Shown here: positions 37,235 through 48,514 of the stretch, piece after piece
Position numbering within the stretch: position 1 is the stretch's first letter
Layout of the letters: the number at the start of each line of letters is the position of its first letter
DNA from: Steromphala cineraria
Lineage: Eukaryota > Mollusca > Gastropoda > Trochida > Trochidae
Reading direction: 5' to 3'
NCBI GenBank assembly: GCA_916613615.1
Contig: OU744732.1
Coordinates: 52,801,727-52,865,726 of the forward strand
DNA: 64,000 bases
Translations under genes and position numbers: made by a program
The notes under the pieces: generated by a model
The model's input: only the letters and a program-made list of their open reading frames with translations
Told to the model about the DNA's origin: nothing
Databases searched by the model: none

Positions 37235-37790
37235 CTAAGGGGCTTTTTAAAAGTATTCAGAGGATTGTCATGACCATGATGCAACAGTTTGCATCCAGCC
37301 TAGGCCTGTGACGAGTACTGCACCTGAATAAGACCTAGAATTGTGATCGAGAGGGAGACTCGGTTTGTGCTTTAATATGCTACTTCACTTATATTCTATT
37401 TACTAAAGTATTAACTCCCTTGTTTGTATTTTCACTTTGTTATTTTACATTATTGGTTGAGTTTCAATGAGTAAAAGATTTGAATACATAAAATAAATAT
37501 ACACAATTTCGAAACTGAATTTTCATCTATTTATTCTATGCATTGATAATAAACAAATATGCATTACTTATTTGGTTTGTTATAGATATCTTATACAACG
37601 AAATTGAAGCTTTTGGAAATATGAATGCGCTACTGGCAAAGAAGGAAACATCTTTATAATCATACTTGATTGCTATCAATTTGTGATATAAACATTTAAC
37701 CAAAAGATACAAACCGAAAAAACTTGAATGCACTGATAAAGAAAATCATGTCATAAATGATATATGTATTTGTCGAGAAATTGAGACTCC

Positions 37791-38830
37791 TTCTTGATAT
37801 AGCATTATTTAATTTGTAATCTGGTAGCCAAATGTTATTATTGTTTTATTTCCTTCATTCTGATTAAGTATTTGCTGAAATACTGATTCCTTCATGACAA
37901 TAATTTATGTGCAATATCATATTATGTATTATTATGAAAAAACTGGATATTTGTCAACACTAATGTTTTTAATATTTTCACAATTGTAATATGGAAGAAC
38001 CTGTCACCAAATTAGATGATCTTTTGAGAGAAAGTGTTTTCATGTATCTATGGATAACTTACCAATTATCTTTGATTTCCACGAGATGAATTTTGATTGA
38101 AACCATTATAAAATACCAACATATTTCTCACAAGACAGATGATGTCGGTATTGTTAAACGATAATTGGTTGGATATATTCAAAGATCAATCTAAAAGACA
38201 AGAACACCCACTTGTAACATAGATAAGTGGGAGTTTATGATTTGAGTAGTAGAAATATGAAAAACGTTACAATAAATGCATTTTTATATCATTATACATT
38301 TGACAGTATAATTTGGGATATATATACATTTCGAAAAGTAAAAATGTTTATGTAGAATCAATGTAAAATATACAATTGATTTGAATCTAAAATGACCTTA
38401 TTGCAAAAAGTAATATCATAAGTAAAAAATGCGAATGTATATTTCAGATGTAAAAACTGAATGAAAGAAATTGATTTGCTTCTGGCATTAAATGTAGAAT
38501 ATCCGACAATGCATCTTATAAAACATGATTGTTGTCAATTTGTGAAATAGAAATTAGCTAAAAACAACACTTAAAACGAGTAAAAGGAAAAGGCCAAAAA
38601 TTAAATCTGCTTTTTATAGAAAAATGGAAAGTCTTTCTAAACAGTAAATTTCTTAACATTAATACATTTTACATATTATTAATATTTCCTCTTAGCAGAA
38701 TTTGTTTTCATGACAGAAACATGATATGTGCTTTAAATTTGGTTTTCTTTGAATTAGTGGAATTTCTATCGTTTGAGCTGGGCGAATAAGGGAGAAATTG
38801 ATTTCTCTTTAGGAACAAACCAGATAAAAA
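37791..38830. other. AT-rich stretch, no gene seen
   Basis: No open frame, splice-bounded exon or transposon end was recognised. A block at about 38,470-38,590 (CTGGCATTAAATGT through ATTGTTGTCAATTTGTG) weakly resembles arm sequences at 100-180 and 37,620-37,690, suggesting a further diverged copy of the arm repeat. Confidence 0.5.
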
Positions 38831-38868
38831 GGGAGATAAAACTTGTGTAGAGGGCGCTGTGAGGTGTG

Positions 38869-38903
38869 TATAAATGTGATGTCAGAGCGCGGGAAGTTCA
38901 TTC
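38869..38903 (+). promoter_or_regulatory. Candidate core promoter (TATA box and initiator)
   Basis: TATAAAT at 38,869-38,875 is followed about 28 bp later by TTCATTC at 38,897-38,903. It lies in a locally GC-richer block (about 38,845-38,930) with GGGCGCTGTGAGG upstream and GCTGCGACGACGACTAGCG downstream. The spacing fits a metazoan TATA promoter. No downstream protein is recognised. It could also be part of an unrecognised LTR or another element. Confidence 0.3.
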
Positions 38904-39084
38904 TCGGCTGCGACGACGACTAGCGTATCAAGTTGATGATATGTCAAATTTTACATTGAGTTGTGTAAATGATTTATTTTTTCAGACAAAGTATGTAAAA
39001 TTGACAGCATGATAGTCATATTTGCAAGTTTTCGTGTTTGAAGTCATAACTAGTTTTATCATGTGTTATGTAGAAATAAATGAA

Positions 39085-39640
39085 GACGTATTTTGAAGTG
39101 AAGGTGTACTATGAAGTGAAAGTGAAGTTGTACTATGAAGTGAAGGTATACTATGAAGTGAAGGTGTAATATAGTGAACTCTTTTATGGCGAAGTGTTGA
39201 TGTCGTGGCGGTGTGTGATGAAGAGGGTGGAAAATACTGAAGCGATGGTTTATGACTGACTGGTGATTTATGGTGAATGGCGGTTTGTGGTGAGGTGATG
39301 TGAATTGATTATATATGGTGAAGTAGCACAGTATGGTGAAGTGGCTATGTGCTGTGAAGTGATGTTTTGTGAAGTGGTGATACATGGTGTAGTGGTGGTA
39401 CATGAAGTGGTGGTATATGGTAAAGTGATGGTATATGGTGAAGTGATGGTATATGGTGAAGTGATGGTATATGGTGAAGTGATGGTATATGGTGAAGTGA
39501 TGGTATATGGTGAAGTGATGGTATATGGTGAAGTGATGGTATATGGTAAAGTGATGGTATACTGTGAGGTGATTGTGTTTTGAAGTTGTGGTTTATGGTG
39601 ATGTTTTGATGTACTGTGAAGTGATGATGTATTTCGAAGT
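39085..39640 (+). repeat. TATGGTGAAGTGATGG minisatellite (18-bp units)
   Basis: A regular core of 18-bp units, ATGGTATATGGTGAAGTG, occupies about 39,409-39,560 with degenerate GTGAAG units around it. Because 18 is a multiple of three, both strands stay open (Val-Tyr-Gly-Glu-Val repeats on plus, Thr-Ile-Thr-Ser-Pro-Tyr repeats on minus). This is a by-product, not evidence of a gene. Confidence 0.9.
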
Positions 39641-40085
39641 AGGGGCATATGGTAAAGTGGCGCTGTATGGCAAAGCTGAAAGTTAATGCTAAAACAGTGG
39701 TTTATTGTAAACTGATGGTGTATAGTTTTGTGTCTGTTGACTTTGGGTTGTATGTTGCAGTGGTGATGTATATTAATTACATATCAAGGTGCAGTAATTG
39801 GAATATACCATGTTGGTAAAAGGATGTTACAGTAATATATGCTGGATGTTGTCTCGCTTGAAGTGAAGACGGTTTAAAGTTCATGGAATGATGAATTAAA
39901 TAAGAAAATAAGTTCATAAATTGACAGTTTTGGTTTATGACGTAACTGTTTGTAACTGAGGTCGGGGAGTTCGGTGAGGTTATAGCTTTTGGTGCATGAG
40001 TGATAATCATTAAATGACATTTGATGGTTCACTGGTCGCTGGTACATGGCTCATTGCTGCATACTCTGAAGAGTTGAATATATAG

Positions 40086-40244
40086 AGACTATTTCATTGT
40101 TTTTGCCGAATATCATTTCTATCTCATCGAGTGGAGTGAGAAAGTGATATTTTCACGAGTGGCGCAGCCACGAGTGAAAATATCACTTTCTCACTTCACG
40201 AGATGAGATAGAAATGATATTCGGCAAAAACAATGAAATGGTCT
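40086..40244. repeat. 159-bp near-perfect palindrome
   Basis: AGAC-ATTTCATTGTTTTTGCC on the left is mirrored by GGCAAAAACAATGAAAT-GTCT on the right. The arms remain almost perfectly complementary through GAAAGTGATATTTTCACGAG down to GTGGC-GCA-GCCAC at about 40,160. It would form a single long hairpin in DNA or RNA. Probably a young hairpin MITE, though no clear target duplication is visible. Confidence 0.9.
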
Positions 40245-40937
40245 ATTTATTATATAATTTTAAGATTGTAAAACGCAGTCAAAAGGCAAAATTTCGATGT
40301 TGTGATGAATGACAGTCTAACAACTCCATGTATCATTTCTCGGTAAAAATTAGTTCGATAGAAATAGTTCGATATTAAATCGGAAATGGTTTTTGGAAAA
40401 CATATTATTTATGAATATTTATTAAATAAGATCCAAGATATGTTTTGGTTTTGAACTAGGTGAAACAAAGGCGCCTGTCGTATGTTAGAATGTCAGTTTG
40501 GACGCGAACTGATACAGTGAGTGAAGCGCTATGTTTGTGTGACAGATCTCTCGCTTCGTAAATTTATTATGTGATAAAATGAACAATAATTAACTACAGC
40601 AACAAGATATGAACTTCGGTGGCTTTTCGATATTGAAGGATGCATTGGCACTGCAAAATGTTAACAGTTACATACCGAAAACATCGTAAAGAGTCGGTTT
40701 TCTTCAATCCTAACGGACGCCGTGACGCGAGCAGTGCATTCGATTTCCTCAAAGGGAGATAATCGTGTTTCAAAGGGAGGTAATAGATTCGGTCCTACTT
40801 TTCTCACCGCAGTGAAAATAGTTGATTATATTTTCACTGCAGTGAAAATATGACTTTCTACTGCTTTTCTTAAAATATGGATTATATTTTCACCGTATAA
40901 CCCTATATTTCATTGCTAATTATATAATAAATATCAT

Positions 40938-41260
40938 GTAGGTAGATGTTACTGTAACATTTGGTATTGTTGGAAATGTTTACATATGAGGCGTCATGTT
41001 CGACACTTCTGCAGTGTTCGGTCCTACTATTTAAGGAGATGTTACTGTAACATCTGGGAATGCTGGAAATGTTTACGTATGCGGCGTCACGTTCGACACT
41101 TCTACAGAATTCGATTCCTACCTTGTAGGAGGAATAGATGTTACTGTAACATCTGGTAATGCAAAAATGTTGGCGTCACGATAAGGCGTCATGTTCGACA
41201 CTGCTGCAGTGTTTAATCCCTACCTTGTAGGAGGACGTACATATTACCGTGACCAAGGTA
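40938..41260 (+). repeat. ~96-bp tandem repeat, each unit with a GATGTTACTGTAACATC palindrome
   Basis: Units at about 40,938, 41,033 and 41,127, plus a partial one at 41,229. Each has GATGTTACTGTAACATyTGG, then AAATGTTTACGTATG-like, GGCGTCACGTTCGACACTTC, a TGCAGTGTT or TACAGAATT block and CCTACCTTGTAGGAGG, which is itself a small palindrome. They are well conserved between units and contrast with the AT-rich surroundings. They lie in the last part of the candidate transcript. Confidence 0.8.
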
Positions 41261-41400
41261 ATGTTAACCTGAGCGATGATTGATGTGACTGACGTAAAAT
41301 CTGAGCTTCCTGCAACATTTTCCCGACTGACAGTGTGGGTAATGGAAACGAGGATGAGGCGCGGTATCCTTGATATGATATGCAATGTGCAAGAAATTGA

Positions 41401-41406
41401 AATAAA
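41401..41406 (+). terminator. Candidate poly(A) signal AATAAA with GT-rich element
   Basis: AATAAA is followed by a GT/T-rich stretch (TGTTTTGTGTATGTTGTTTT, about 41,437-41,456), the normal arrangement around a cleavage site. It could end a plus-strand transcript from the candidate promoter at 38,869. There is no coding evidence. Confidence 0.35.
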
Positions 41407-41910
41407 CGCCTCAACTAGTGTCGCAGGGGACTTCCTGTTTTGTGTATGTTGTTTTATCTGGTTTGTGGTTGAGGGATAGAGAAGGTTATTATCATTTAAT
41501 GTTTTTCACCTGAGAATTACTAAACAAAACCTGATTGTAACATATTGTTCCTTGCTGTATTTATCAAATTACCTGTAAAACAATGTTAATTAGTTATCAT
41601 TGAAAATGTGCATCGCCTTTCGGTGTTATGTCTATAATTAAATAATATTTGAAATCATCAGCAAAAAGTGACAGGCACAGGTTTTCTAAAATTGTTCTCA
41701 AAAAAAAAAAAAAAAGTTCGCAGTTGTAAGAAATCTTTAAAGATAAACAAACGGATTTGGAAAGTTTAGTAAAGCTATAGCATTTCAATAAGAATAAATA
41801 ACATATGATCAAACGTTGTTCACACTTTAATTCATCAGATTTAGTTTCTGCTGAATAAAACAATTTGTATTCTACGACTATGATCACCCAGAGCTTTGTA
41901 CAGCCTCTGT

Positions 41911-41989
41911 AGAATACATTTAACATTAACTTACAATTATCAGTGAAAAATTTAGAATATAAAATTATCAAAAAACGTGCTACTACCCT
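41911..41989 (+). mobile_element. Truncated family A MITE (right end)
   Basis: About 79 bp of the AT-rich right side (TACATTTAACATTAACTTAC through CGTGCTACTACCC), sharing a single TTAA (41,990-41,993) with the complete copy that follows. Confidence 0.85.
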
Positions 41990-41993
41990 TTAA

Positions 41994-42349
41994 AGGGGCA
42001 GTAGCACGTTTTTAGGGGGAATATAAGGTGATGTCAGGAAAATGAAAATTAATGGTTCAAGTTGAAAGACAATGTATTAAATCTAAATTGAGCAGTAATA
42101 ATTCAAATATTTAACGTAAAGTTTAGCCTTGCGATTCCTTTTTCTTACACAAAATGAATTAAAGGTGTTCACACAAAATGGTCGCCAATGGATTTTATGT
42201 GAATCTTCATACTTTGTCCTCTGACAATGGATGATTGGCTTGTGTAATGAGATTTGTGACACTGTCAATATAATACATTTATCATTAACTTATTATTATC
42301 AGTGAACATTTTTAAATATATAATTATCAAAAAACGTGCTACTGCCCCT
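41994..42349 (+). mobile_element. Full-length family A MITE, abutting a truncated one
   Basis: 356 bp, forward, TTAA at 41,990-41,993 and 42,350-42,353. It apparently inserted into the terminal TTAA of the preceding copy. A 61-residue minus-strand frame (42,083-42,268) is also open in the copies at 42,615 and 63,564 but broken in most others. Confidence 0.95.
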
Positions 42350-42614
42350 TTAAACTGTTGTATGAACTTCTCATCAATTCCACAATTTACATAACAATTG
42401 CAGAAAGCCAGTTTAGGAAAAGAGGAATTAGCCCATGGCGATGTTCATTGTAGGCAGTAAACCCTTTAAACTTCTATATAAACTTACCATCTGTTCTTTA
42501 AATAATTGGGCCCAGTATTGCCAAACGAACAATCTAAGATAACATCATGTTTTTAGTAAGTTTAACATTTTTGTCTGCATAAAGGCATGGTTTTTACCAC
42601 TTGAACTAACTTAA

Positions 42615-42967
42615 AGGGGCAGTAGCACGTTTTTAGGGGATATAAGGTGATGTCAGAAAAATTAAAATAATGAATCAAATTGAATGACAATGTATTTAAA
42701 CTAAGTGGAGCAGTAATAATTCAAATATATAACGTAAAGTTTAGCCATGCAATTCCTTTTTCTTACACAAAATGAATTAAAGGTGTTCACAAAAAATGGC
42801 CACCAATGGATTTTATGTGAATCTTCATACTTTGTTCTCTGACTATGGATGATTGGCTTGTGTAATGAGATTTTTGACACTTTCAAAATAATACATTTAG
42901 CATTAACTTATAATTATTAGTGAAAAATTTAAAATATAAAATTATCAAAAACCGTGCTACTGCCGGT
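42615..42967 (+). mobile_element. Full-length family A MITE with mutated right end
   Basis: 353 bp, forward, TTAA at 42,611-42,614 and 42,968-42,971. The right terminus reads CTACTGCCGGT instead of CTACTGCCCCT. Confidence 0.93.
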
Positions 42968-43025
42968 TTAAGAGTACTGTAGCATTTCATTTATCTATTT
43001 ACGTATTGTTTTCCAAGGTACTAGT

Positions 43026-43194
43026 GAATGTAACATATCTTATTTTGACAGTGGAATGGCATGACTCAACTTTACGTTATGTAATTGAGTTATTACTGCT
43101 CCATGTTGGAATACATTGTCTTTCACTTGGAACCATTAATAATCATGTTCCTAACATCACCTTATATTTCTCCTAAAAACGTACTACTGCCTCT
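43026..43194 (-). mobile_element. Internally deleted family A MITE
   Basis: Reverse orientation. Starts with AATGTAACATATCTTATTTTGACAG-like sequence, then jumps to the ATGGCATGACTCAACTTTACG part and the right end CGTACTACTGCCTCT, followed by TTAA (43,195-43,198). The left end and about half the body are missing. Confidence 0.8.
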
Positions 43195-43446
43195 TTAAAG
43201 GGTTGACTGCCTACAATGAACGATCTCCATTGTTGTGTTACGTGTGGAATGGCCACACCAATTATTTGTTTAAAGGAATAAGAGAGCGAATATCTAAATA
43301 AGTGTAGGAGGAATACATTAACTGTTTTCTTTAACATATCAAAGGTAATCGTCCCTGCCGATGTAATATCCCATGTACACAAGGCATCAGCAAATTAGAC
43401 ATCGTTGTTTAAAATTTATTCGTGATGCTGTCTATAATAGCATTAA

Positions 43447-43934
43447 AGAGACACAGAGTATGTTGATAGGATCACATATGTCAAATTTGAACTTGATGTT
43501 ATTACATCGGGAACCACTAACTGTTACTGAAAATAACAAGTTAAAGGTCTATAAGTACATTTGAGCGAAAATACGGCCATTCAAAGTCGGGATTTTGATC
43601 GAAAACCGGACAATGTTGCTCGAGTGGCGCGCGCAAGTTCACCAAACGTAATTTTGAAACCTTGTCATAAGCTGACAGGAAGATAAATTCGATTCGATAG
43701 TGTAAATTTGGTATTGTAACTAATAGGTAGATTAATGGGATGCATAATTTCGAATATTAAACGTATTTGAGATGTTTTCTTGATTTTCCATAAAATCAAG
43801 CATTTTACAGATATTATGCATAAATGGATATATTTGCAAGTCTAGTGATGAGATATGAACATCAATCAGCATATTTGATATAATGTAGCTTATCAAAACC
43901 AAATAAAATTTGAAGAAAGATACTCTGTGTCCCT
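43447..43934 (+). mobile_element. Family E TTAA element, copy 1
   Basis: 488 bp with inverted ends AGAGACACAGAGTAT and ATACTCTGTGTCCCT, TTAA at 43,443-43,446 and 43,935-43,938. The interior has a GC-richer block near 43,600 (GCTCGAGTGGCGCGCGC). The 63-residue frame at 43,373-43,564 overlaps its left end and is not supported. Confidence 0.85.
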
Positions 43935-44016
43935 TTAATGTACATCTTATTCAGAAAAGGCAAAATAATTTATTTTTTGTTAGTATGATTATTTATTTTC
44001 ACTTTGATTATGTTTA

Positions 44017-44643
44017 CAGCTGCGTATCTTAAGTTTGTTCACTAACCTTCGTATTCTAGTGCAAATATCATTTAATTTGTAACGTCTTTGAGACATCATA
44101 TCATTGTAAAAACGAAACCGATAATGATGAAATTTCACTGCATAAGTTCGGATTCAGTTTGCGTTGACATGTTCGTTTGTCATACCTAGCAGATAGCTGT
44201 AACTAATTTGGCTGGTCATTGAAGTGACCAGGGGTCAACATGTCTAAAACACTGATTTCTATTTTGCTCTACAAAATCCTTATAAGTGATCAACAGCTTT
44301 AGATCTTATTCATATGTGTTCCTTTGCGCTTAAACAACCTAACTGTGCTGATGTTTTTCCTACAAAATTTACATTGATGATTTTAATCGAAATTTAAGAA
44401 AATCTGAAGTTCACAAATATATGACCCCATCTGTCTATTTAACAATGCCAAATATCGACATTCAGCACCAGTGACAAGACGATCCCGAAATATGGTTTGG
44501 GAATGGTTATTTTACACATGGACAACTGGTAATCTTCTGTAAGTGGTCCTGGAGTTATTTTATGAACATCAAAACGAAACTCAAATTACATGATATTTGC
44601 ACTAAGAACACAAGCAGGTGAACAAACTTAAGTTATGCAGCTG
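44017..44643 (+). mobile_element. Family D element (TA-flanked), complete copy
   Basis: 627 bp. Left end CAGCTGCGTATCTTAAG, right end CTTAAGTTATGCAGCTG, with TA on both sides. TA flanks and terminal inverted repeats fit a Tc1/mariner-type MITE. It provides the empty site for the family A insertion at 29,397. Confidence 0.85.
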
Positions 44644-45026
44644 TATATTGTTGAATTATAAATATATATATTATTGTTTATCTACATGGGCAAGATGACC
44701 TTCAATATAATTTATTTTGTATACAACGATGTTTTATCTTAAATGTGGTAGTTAGTTGTTGAATAGTTAAAAATCACAATCCATATAATGCTACTAATTT
44801 AAATCTGAGATTTATTTTCAGTAAAATTTATGTTAAATTTCCACAGTCAGGATTAATGATAATCATAAGTTTTGTGTATTTGTGTTGGTAATCTTAAAGT
44901 CAAATTTCCTTCTCGTTTAAAAAAAACATCACCCCTACTATGTAACTATACGTGTAGGCAAGTATGTAAAAACAGTTGCTGACTTCACTAACCTCAAATA
45001 ATGAATCTTCTGCTCTTGATCATTAA

Positions 45027-45383
45027 AGGGGCAGTAGCACGTTTTTTGATAATTTTATATTTTAAAATTTTCATTAATAATTGTACGAGAATGCTAAATT
45101 TATTATTTTGATAGTGTCAAAAAGGTCATAACACAAACCAATTATCCATAGCTCGAGGACAAAGTATGAAGATTTACCTAAAATCCATTGGCGGCCATTT
45201 TTGTGTGAACACCTATAATTCATTTTGTGCAAGAAAAAGGAATCGCAAAGCCAAACTTTACCTTATATATTTGAATTATTACTGCTCCATTTAGTTTTAA
45301 TGCAATGTGTTTCAATTGGAACCATTAATTTTCATGTTCCTGACATCACCTTATATTCCCCCTAAAAACGTGCTACTGCCCCT
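45027..45383 (-). mobile_element. Full-length family A MITE
   Basis: 357 bp, reverse, TTAA at 45,023-45,026 and 45,384-45,387, both termini intact. Confidence 0.95.
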
Positions 45384-45709
45384 TTAATTGTTACACGTTC
45401 AGCAATTTGTTTTTGTCTTTCATGAAAACTGAGATAGTTTGTCTTACACCTACTATGTCTTTTCTAATTCTGAGTTTAAAAAACTAGGTCTTAATAAAAA
45501 AATACATATATGTAATTCATTTTATTTCTGTTCGAAATAGGAACATGCTCAATTTGATCTCAAATCATGAACCATGTGTATTTCGATATTGACAACGTTT
45601 AAGGCTGACAATGGAGAATGTTACAGCACATTGAAAAAAACTATCTTGACTTTTCTGACAAGAATTTTACAGACCGCTTCAATAGAATATATTGCAAATA
45701 TTACTTTTA

Positions 45710-46170
45710 AGTGACACAGAGTATCTTTCTTAACATTTTATTTGGTTTTGATATGCTACAAAATATATAATATACTGATTGGACTTGCAAATATATCCAT
45801 TAATGCATATCTCTAAAATGCTTGATTTTATGGAAAAATAAAGACAACATCTCAAATACGTTTAATATTCGAAATTATGCATCCAATTATTCTACCTATT
45901 AGTTACAATACCTAGTAAACACTATCGAATCGAATATATCTTCCTGTCAGGTTATGACAAGGTTTCAAAATTACGTTTGGCGAATTTGCTCGCCACTCGA
46001 GCCACATTGTCCGGTTTTCGATCAAAATCCCGACTTTGAATGGCCGTATTTTCGCTCTAATGTATTGATTGACCTTTAACTTGTTGCTTACAATAACAGT
46101 TAGTGGTTCCCGATATAATAACATCGATTTCAAAATTTGACATATGTGATCCTATCAACATACTCTGTGT
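45710..46170 (-). mobile_element. Family E element, copy 2, right end lost
   Basis: Reverse complement of 43,447-43,934. The left end (AGTGACACAGAGTATC) follows TTTTA. On the right the ACTCTGTGT end runs directly into arm-type sequence TACTGACAACCGATTAA without the last bases or TTAA, so this side is a breakpoint. The 73-residue frame at 45,912-46,133 is inside it. Confidence 0.8.
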
Positions 46171-46375
46171 TACTGACAACCGATTAATCCATCCTAGACA
46201 AACAACTTAATCATTATAACTAGTCATTTTCTTGATGTTCGGTGTCAGAAATTCCACTTGTCAAATGTCAATATACAACGTCATGTCAGGACCCTATCAT
46301 TTCAGAACGATTCCTCATATTCACAACTTGATTGAATGGTAATTTGTGCAAATCTAAAACATATTCTGTCCAACA
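46171..46375 (+). repeat. Extra copy of an arm segment outside the inverted duplication
   Basis: TACTGACAACCGATTAATCC through GATGTTCGGTGTCAGAA and ACATATTCTG matches 34,125-34,330 in the right arm (and 6,185-6,425 in reverse). Arm sequence is therefore dispersed as well as inverted. No gene was seen from here to 47,400. Confidence 0.75.
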
Positions 46376-47400
46376 GTAAACAACAAGAAACTCCGATGTT
46401 GACTTCATATTACTCAGATTTACTCAAAGAAATGATAGTCAATTTATCGTAGGGGGGCATTGGCTTAATAAAAGTATGAGCCATGACTGCAGACATAATA
46501 GAATAAGAAGAAATAATGATATGGTAAATATAAAGAAACCTGTTTGAAAAACACGTAAAAATAATCCTCTCAAAGCGCATGTTCAACGTGTCTACATACA
46601 GACAAACACAAAAAAACATTTTTTAAATTGAAATTGGTATGACATTTTTTTTTCAAAGATTGTCAATACCTATTTGTTGAGTTACTGCGACAATTAACAC
46701 TTTCACTTGAATGTTTATAATACACTCCTTTATTTCAATAATGGCAAATATAAAAATCATGATATTGAACTCAAATTATATATGCTTATAATAGATCAAA
46801 CGGATAGAAGTTCATAAAATAGTGTTTATAATTCTTAAAACAAAAGACAATGAAACAAGTCTACAAACAGCGATTCCTTGAATACATATTGTTGTCAGAG
46901 TATTTTTAATTACTGTACATTTTATCAAATACAAACAAGGGTGAAAAAAGTCTTAAAGATTTATTTATACACTACCTACAAAAAATAACGGAACTGTGAA
47001 ATGAGCAGGATATGTGCACGTTCTTGCAGCTAAACGCATTAGTTAATCACGATGAAATTCCACACCTTTCTTTAACTGTATTTGATTCATATAGTCTAAC
47101 CTTTGTAGGGTTACTAAGAAACTTACAATCAGTTGAGATGAACAAACCCTGAAAACGCCTCGGAGAAAGTATCTCAATTAACAGACAACAGACTGACTTC
47201 AACTGTAAGAAGAACGCTAGTCTGTCATCTAGACCTCAAAGCAATAATATTTAATTGGCGACCAACCAAGTCAACTGAAGTATAGCAAGTCTTCTAGGCT
47301 CCACTATGATATATTACATAAATCGTTTAAAAATATTGTCATTATTGAAAAAATGCTGCTGAGTTAGAATAACGCCAGTTAACGTTCGGTTAATTAAAAC
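46376..47400. other. AT-rich stretch, no gene seen
   Basis: Short frames only. No element ends or splice-bounded conserved exon were recognised on either strand. Confidence 0.5.
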
Positions 47401-48485
47401 ATTAATCAGTCACTTTGTCAGAACCTGTGAGGTTGCAATGAGTTATTACGAATATTGTCATTGAGTTAGATCTACACATTACAAATGATCCTGAGGACAA
47501 AATGAAATACATGATAGATTGTTCATTTAAAACAATGTTGAGACAACATTGAAATATATCACAAAACCTTAACTTATCCATCAATTACTTGAGTAAGGTT
47601 GCAATGAGGACAAGTCGGTGATTACCATTAACAACAAAACCTTTCACATTCCAACCATTACCCTATTAAAGGGGCAGTAGCACGTTTTTAGGGGGAATAT
47701 GAGGTGATGTCGGGAAAATGAAAATTAATGGTTCCAATTGAAAAACAATGTACTTAAACTAAATAGAGTAGTAATAACTCAAATATATAACGTAAAGGTT
47801 AGCCATGCGGTTCCTTTTCTTACACAAAATGAATTAAGAGTGTTCACAAAAAAATGGCCGCCAATGGATTTTGTGTGAATCTTCATACTTTGTCCTTTGA
47901 CTATGGATGATTGGCTTGTGTAATGACATTTTTGACACTGTCAAAATAATACATTTAGCATTAACTAACAATTATCAGTGAAAACTTTCAAATATAAAAT
48001 TATAAAAAAACGTGCTACTGCCCCTTTAAGCACTTCCCGACATAAAAGAGTTCGTTTCAATACCAGGCCCCGTTTTCAATCTCAATGTGCCCTTATTTTA
48101 ACTTACTTGACAATCTGAGAGGTTTTACATTCACTGTGATTTCATCAGTATCCTGGCCTTATTTCTTGTCGGTAGTATAGTTTATGAGATTGTAATGTTA
48201 AATATAAATATTACTTATGATCACGTAGTTCGCATCGGATACATGACAGATTGTTCATTTAAAACGTTTTTGAGACGAGATTGAAATATATCACATAATT
48301 GCAACTCATCCATCATTACTGTTACTGTGTAATTCTGAAACAATCCAATGAATCCATTCGTTAATCTACAGTATTTTCAATTATTGCAGTAAAATGAGTC
48401 TCGGGATTTATTTGTAGTTATTACGAATATTGTTATTGAGTTAGATCTACACATTACAACTTATCAATCAATTACTTGAGCAAGG
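47400..48485 (+). repeat. Direct repeat of ~190 bp flanking a family A MITE
   Basis: Blocks around 47,435-47,595 recur in a different order at 48,235-48,480: AGTTATTACGAATATTGT, TTGAGTTAGATCTACACATTACAA, GATTGTTCATTTAAAAC, TTGAAATATATCAC and ATCAATTACTTGAG. The MITE at 47,670 lies between. No coding content. Confidence 0.65.
47670..48025 (+). mobile_element. Full-length family A MITE
   Basis: 356 bp, forward, TTAA at 47,666-47,669 and 48,026-48,029. Confidence 0.95.
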
Positions 48486-48514
48486 TATTTTAATTAAGAG
48501 AAGTTTCCACATAC

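Larger units (their letters stand above)
21086..37790 (-). repeat. Right arm of the giant inverted duplication
   Basis: Reverse-complement counterpart of 1-18,755, with matching blocks listed under the left arm. Private events on this side: family A copies at 29,397, 31,288 and 35,540; the 3.5 kb insertion at 25,510; family B at 23,688; a ~180-bp tandem duplication near 30,053-30,400; and a five-unit array at 33,394. Collinearity ends at about 37,790 only because the left arm runs out of window. No gene was recognised. Confidence 0.85.

Noticed and set aside
1..37790. Palindrome as an assembly artefact of two haplotypes
   Set aside because: Arm divergence is too high, each arm has its own insertions and duplications, and the centre is a 2.3-kb unique spacer.
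39268..39648. Apparent repeat protein with VYGEVM units
   Set aside because: The 18-bp minisatellite unit is a multiple of three, giving open frames on both strands. There is no splice context or non-repeat domain.
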